Source of the DNA: Paulinella micropora
Taxonomy: Eukaryota; Cercozoa; Imbricatea; Euglyphida
Assembly (NCBI GenBank): GCA_009731375.1
Contig: BJOX01000106.1
Location: 799,686-833,682 of the forward strand
Length of the DNA stretch: 33,997 nt
Direction: 5' to 3'
Below are positions 30,144-33,997 of this stretch, one piece after another. The notes beneath the pieces were generated by a model. That model made no database searches. It was not told the DNA's origin and saw nothing but the letters and a program-made list of their open reading frames with translations. Within the stretch, counting starts at the first letter, position 1, and each line of letters starts with the position of its first letter. The translations under genes and the position numbers were made by a program.

Positions 30144-30188
30144 GTAAAATCGTTGCGAGACTTGTCTAGTGCTCTAAAGTCTAGTGGG
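30144..30188 (+). pseudogene. Partial copy of exon 16 with acceptor
   Basis: After TGTATTCTAG, 45 bases match the start of exon 16 in frame (VKSLRDLSSALKSSG), then run straight into (CT)n with no donor. It could act as a decoy acceptor. Confidence 0.6.
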
Positions 30189-30226
<38 letters not shown>

Positions 30227-30338
30227 CCTCTCCTTCTCGCTCTCTCCTTCTCGCTCTCTCCTTCTCGCTCTCTCCTTCTCCTTCTCCTTCTCCTTCTCGC
30301 CCTCTCCCTCTCCCTCTCCCTCTCCCTCTCTCTCTCCC

Positions 30339-30391
<53 letters not shown>
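30189..30391 (+). repeat. (CT)n tract
   Basis: About 200 bp of CT repeat with CCT and TTCTCG blocks, just upstream of the exon 16 acceptor. It is complementary to the (GA)n tract downstream. Confidence 0.92.
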
Positions 30392-30395
<4 letters not shown>

Positions 30396-30404
30396 GCATA
30401 TTAG

Positions 30405-30464
30405 GTGAAATCGCTGCGAGACTTGCCTAGTGCTTTCAAGTCTAGTGGTTTAAACGAAGGCGAG
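30405..30464 (+). CDS. Exon 16 of microsatellite-intron gene
   Basis: 60 nt between TATGCATATTAG and GTATAG, phase 0 at both ends. Reads VKSLRDLPSAFKSSGLNEGE, which faintly recalls a SAP DNA-binding motif (leucine spacing and a final GL). No exon after it was recognised, so the gene end is unknown. Confidence 0.6.
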
Positions 30465-30468
30465 GTAT

Positions 30469-30470
<2 letters not shown>

Positions 30471-30533
<63 letters not shown>

Positions 30534-30595
30534 AGGGAGAGAGAGAGAGAGAGAATGGAGAGGGAGGGAGGGAGAGGGAGAGGGGGAGGGGGAGA

Positions 30596-30631
<36 letters not shown>
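30471..30631 (+). repeat. (GA)n tract
   Basis: About 160 bp of GA repeat with GGA blocks after exon 16, the inverse complement of the upstream (CT)n. Confidence 0.92.
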
Positions 30632-30635
<4 letters not shown>

Positions 30636-30649
30636 GTGTCGTAGACGAT

Positions 30650-30915
30650 ACCTTGCTGCTGCCTCACTACTGCATATCCCTGCTTTTGCCTCACTCCTGC
30701 CTTGATGTCCCCGCTTCTGCCTCACTACTGCCTTGATGTCACCGCTTCTGCCTCACTACTGCCTTGATGTCCCTGGTGCTGCCTCACTACTGCCTTGATG
30801 CCCCTTCTGCTGCCTCACTACTGCCTTGATGTCCCTGGTGCTGCCTCACTACTGCCTTGATGTCCCTTCTGCTGCCTCACTACTGCCTTGATGTCCCTTA
30901 CTACCTTGATGTTCC
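30650..30915 (+). repeat. 31-bp minisatellite
   Basis: About eight units built on CTGCCTCACTACTGCCTTGA followed by TGTCCC and a variable CTTCTG or TGGTG. Some units are shortened. No coding evidence. Confidence 0.85.
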
Positions 30916-31082
30916 CTTCTCAATGTCTGGATCAACCATGAATGAGCATCTATGAAGCAAAATCAACATTATTATTATTATCCCTGAAAGGTGTTGGTCA
31001 ACGGGGTGGGGGGTTCGGGGGGAGGGGGAAATGAAAATTGTGTACCCCCCGTCCACCCCCCCCCCCCAACCATTTCGGCACC

Positions 31083-31607
31083 CCTGTCGGAATAAATCAT
31101 GGTTTGTGGGAACCAGGAGGAGTTGGGAGCTCATATTTGCAGAGTGGCTAGCCCCAGACTCGATGTTGATGCTGATATGATTTTTTGGGGAATTCACGCA
31201 AAAATTTGCGTTAGGGGAGTGTCCTGAATGCCAAATTTCCTTTTTTTTTCGCACCCCAATCGGAATAAATCATGGTTTGTGTGAACCAGGAGGAGTTGGG
31301 AGCTCATATTGACAGGGTGGCTAGCCCCAGATTCGATCTTGATGCTGATATAATTTTTTTTTTAATTCACGCAAATATTTGCGTTAGGGGAGTGTCCTGA
31401 ATGCCAAATTTCCTTGTTTTTCAGCCTTTTTTTGCACCCCCCATCGGAATAAATCATCGTTTGTGTGAACCAGGAAGAGTTGGGAGCTCATATTGGCAGG
31501 GTGGTTAGCCCCAGTCTCGATCTTGATGCTGGTATAATTTTTTTTTGGAATTCACGCAAATATTTGCGTTAGGGGAGTCCTGAATGTCAAATTACCTTGT
31601 GTTTTGG
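31083..31607 (+). repeat. Satellite S, block 1 (175-185-bp units)
   Basis: Three units, starting GGAATAAATCATGG at 31089, 31262 and 31446. Each contains AACCAGGAGGAGTTGGGAGC, CTAGCCCCAGACTCGAT, and the perfect 16-bp palindrome ACGCAAATATTTGCGT (one base altered in unit 1). One frame reads NQEELGAHI, but stops follow in each unit. Confidence 0.85.
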
Positions 31608-32132
31608 GCAGTACTTGCCGGTGCCTCCGGCATGAACGTACCCTGTCGACGGGGCAGGGGAGGTCCGGGAGGCCCTCCCCCCGGGAACCCCAGCCATGTG
31701 ATTGTATGTACCCGGTTTGGTCGCGGGTGGCACCCACACCTGAAAATGAGGTTTTTTGCCACCAGGCGCCCTTTGCGGCACCTCCGGCAATTGAACGGAC
31801 CCTGTCGAAGGGAAAGGGTGGGTCCGGGGGAGCCCTGCGATTGTACGTACCCGTTCTGGTCGCGGGTGGCACCCACACCTGAAAATTGAGGTTTTTGTGC
31901 CACCAGGCACCCTTTGCGGCACCCCCGGCAATTCAACGTACCCTGTCGAAGGGAAAGGGGGGTTCCGGGGGAGCCCTGCGATTGTTCGTACCCGTTCTGG
32001 TCGCGGGTGGCACCCACACCTGAAAACTGAGGTTTTTTGCCACCAGGCGCCCTTTGCGGCACCTCCGGCAATTCAACGTATCCTGTCGAAGGGAAAGGGG
32101 GCGGGAGGGGGGGGGGGGGAAGGGGGGCCCCC
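31608..32132 (+). repeat. GC-rich repeat G, block 1
   Basis: Four units of about 145 bp containing AACGTACCCTGTCGA, GGTCCGGG, CGTACCCG, TCGCGGGTGGCACCCACACC and TTTGCCACCAGGCGCCC. The last is cut by a 10-N gap. Confidence 0.82.
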
Positions 32133-32142
32133 NNNNNNNNNN
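32133..32142. other. Assembly gap (10 N)
   Basis: Follows a poly(G) and poly(C) run, like the short gaps at 16972-16981 and 19590-19599. Confidence 0.95.
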
Positions 32143-32762
32143 TAGCCCCAGACTCGACCTTGATGCTGATATAGTTTTTTTTTTAATTCACGCAAATATT
32201 TGCGTTAGGGGAGTGTCCTGAATGCGAAAATTCCTTGTTTGCTTAGCCTATTTTCTGCACGCTCACGGAATACATCATGGTTTGTGTGAACCAGGAGGAG
32301 TTGGGAGCTCATATTGACTGGGTGTTGATGCTGATATAACTTTTTTGGAATTCACGCAAATATTTGCGTTAGGGGAGTGTCCTGAATGCCAAAATTCCTT
32401 GTTTTTTTTCGCACCCCAATTGGAATAAATCATGGTTTGTGTGAACCAGGAGGAGTTGGGAGCTCATATTGACAGGGTGGCTAGCCCCAGACTCGATCTT
32501 GATGCTTATATAATTTCTTTGGAATCCACGCAAATATTTGCGTTAGGGGAGTGTCCTGAATGCCAAAATTCCTTGGTTTTTTAGCCTATTTTCTGCTCTC
32601 CCATCGGAATAAATCATGGTTTGTGTGAACCAGGAGGAGTTGGGAGCTCATATTTGCAGGGTGGCTAGCCCCAGACTCGATCTTGATGCTGATATAGTTT
32701 TTTTGGAATTGACGCAAATATTTGCATTAGGAGAGGGTCCTGAATGCCGAACTTCCTGGTTT
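32143..32762 (+). repeat. Satellite S, block 2
   Basis: A partial unit, then units starting at about 32268 (internally shortened), 32422 and 32606. Same motifs as block 1. Confidence 0.85.
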
Positions 32763-33430
32763 TTTGGGAGTACTTGGGGATACCTCCAGCAATTTAACGT
32801 ACCCTGTCGACGGGGCAGGGGGGGTCCGGGGGGCCCTCCGCCCGGGAGCCCGAGCCCGGCGATTGTACGTACCCGTTTTGGTCGCGGGTGGCACCCAAAC
32901 CAGAAAATTGAGGTCTGTGTGCGCCCTCAGATACACCAAATATCAGCTGCTAACTCCCTCTGGTGTGCGCAAACGGTGCCTGGTGGCACAATACTTCAAT
33001 TTTCTGGTTGGGTGCCACCCGCGAAAAAAAACGGGTACGTACAATTGCAGGGCTGGGGTTCCCGGGAGGAGGGCCCCCCGGACCCCCCCCTGCCCCGTCG
33101 ACAGGGGTACGTGCCATTGCCGGAAGAGAGCGCACCGAGAGGTGTCGGGTACACCAAACATCAGCCTCAAGCTCCCTCAGGTGTGCGCAAACGGCGCCTG
33201 GTGGCGCTAAAATCTCAATTTTCCAGTGTGTATGCCACCAGGCGAAACAATTTTTTATGTTTTCGAAGAGAGAGCTCATCAAGAAGTGTCGGAGATAAAA
33301 AAGTTTTGGTGGCGGGTGGCACAAAAACCAGAGATTTTAGGTTTTTGTGCCACCAGAGCTTACACTTGCGTTCTGCTGGTACCTTTGGCAATTGAACGTA
33401 CCCTGCCCCGGGAACCCCAACCCGAGGGGG
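32763..33430. repeat. GC-rich repeat G, block 2, with large inverted repeat
   Basis: A unit on the + strand (32785-32916) is followed by an inverted unit (32993-33125); the arms share GTCGACGGGGCAGG, CGGGTGGCACCCAA and CAGAAAATTGA. The 75-bp loop contains a phrase with ACACCAAATATCAG that recurs after the second arm (33150-33200). Confidence 0.8.
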
Positions 33431-33483
33431 GGGGGGGGGGTGGGCGACGCGCACCGCAAACCATCCTTTCAGGTGTTGGCGCA

Positions 33484-33506
33484 GCTTCTAGTTATTATTA
33501 TTATTA

Positions 33507-33547
<41 letters not shown>

Positions 33548-33555
33548 GTTATTCA
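33484..33555 (+). repeat. (TTA)n array
   Basis: ATT repeat before a truncated SINE copy. Confidence 0.85.
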
Positions 33556-33611
33556 GGTGAGACGATGGAGGCGCATGTGCAGATTTGCATCAGCCATTGA
33601 CAGAGAAGCAC
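33556..33611 (+). mobile_element. 5'-truncated SINE A, copy 8
   Basis: The last 56 bp of the SINE, from GGTGAGACGATGG, with the same TTTG variant as copy 6. A (TTA)n tail follows to 33725. Confidence 0.8.
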
Positions 33612-33622
33612 TATTATTGTTA

Positions 33623-33674
<52 letters not shown>

Positions 33675-33680
33675 CATTAC

Positions 33681-33722
<42 letters not shown>

Positions 33723-33725
33723 TTT

Positions 33726-33991
33726 GGACACCGTGATAGCCCAGTGGTCAAGTTCTACCATCTGGGCCCTGTCGCCAGTTCGATTCCCGTCGGTGCCACC
33801 AGTATTTTCATTGAACATGCCGGTCCGTTTGGACCAGTATTTTCATTGAACATACCGGTCCGTCTGGAAGTGTTGGAACTGCCCTTGCGGGGGTGTCATT
33901 AGAGCCTATCGTCAATTCTTCGTACTCCCCTCACGGGTGAGACGATGGAGGCGCATGTGCAGAAATGCATCAGCCATTGACAGAGAAGCAC
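33726..33991 (+). mobile_element. tRNA-derived SINE family A, copy 9
   Basis: Full-length with intact A and B boxes, spacer GGTCCGTTTGG. Its TTA tail reaches the window end. Confidence 0.9.
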
Positions 33992-33997
33992 TATTAT

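Noticed and set aside
31584-33395. Protein-coding gene in the S and G repeats (frames with NQEELGAHI or GGPGGPPPG)
   Set aside because: Frames end within each repeat unit, other frames are open for similar lengths, and block 2 contains the same DNA inverted.

Overview
The window looks like nuclear DNA from a large, repeat-swollen genome of a eukaryote, probably a protist or alga. The evidence is an intact APE-type LINE, tRNA-derived SINEs with simple-repeat tails, many short putative exons bounded by GT...AG, no bacterial-style gene packing, and microsatellites over more than half the length. I could not place the species. Five runs of N (577, 10, 10, 94 and 10 bases) show it is a scaffold.

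Layout. 1-5455 is a LINE with one long open frame (ORF1/RRM-like region, AP-endonuclease, reverse transcriptase, zinc knuckle) and a (TTA)n tail. 5456-6420, 22303-23665, 24139-26270 and 33484-33997 are clusters of two short retroposon families. Family A is a tRNA-derived SINE of about 265 bp with A and B boxes. Family B is about 172 bp with no clear promoter. All lie on the + strand inside (TTA)n arrays. The LINE, A and B share a related 3' end, which suggests the LINE enzyme mobilises both short families.

From about 8.9 to 30.5 kb I find 16 short candidate exons on the + strand (37-126 nt), separated by introns filled with tetranucleotide and other simple repeats. Read in their open frames, all consecutive exons join in compatible codon phase and give 360 codons without a stop. 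The product is not recognised. The final exon has a weak SAP-like look, and a separate lysine-rich segment lies at 10.1 kb. Nearly every large intron also holds tandem copies of the edge of a neighbouring exon, with its splice site, each fused to the microsatellite. This exon-edge/microsatellite co-amplification is the most unusual thing in the window.

Other structures are several long inverted repeats (8284-8370, 9165-9308, 10437-10854, 10678-10798, three tandem palindromes at 18412-19041, 21124-21535, 32785-33125), a 390-bp dispersed repeat present twice, a 31-bp minisatellite, and a 175-185-bp satellite interleaved with a GC-rich repeat at 31.0-33.4 kb. A sequence of about 325 bp occurs on both sides of the largest gap and is probably an assembly duplication. 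The exon chain and the retroposon relationships were read by eye and need RNA and alignment evidence.
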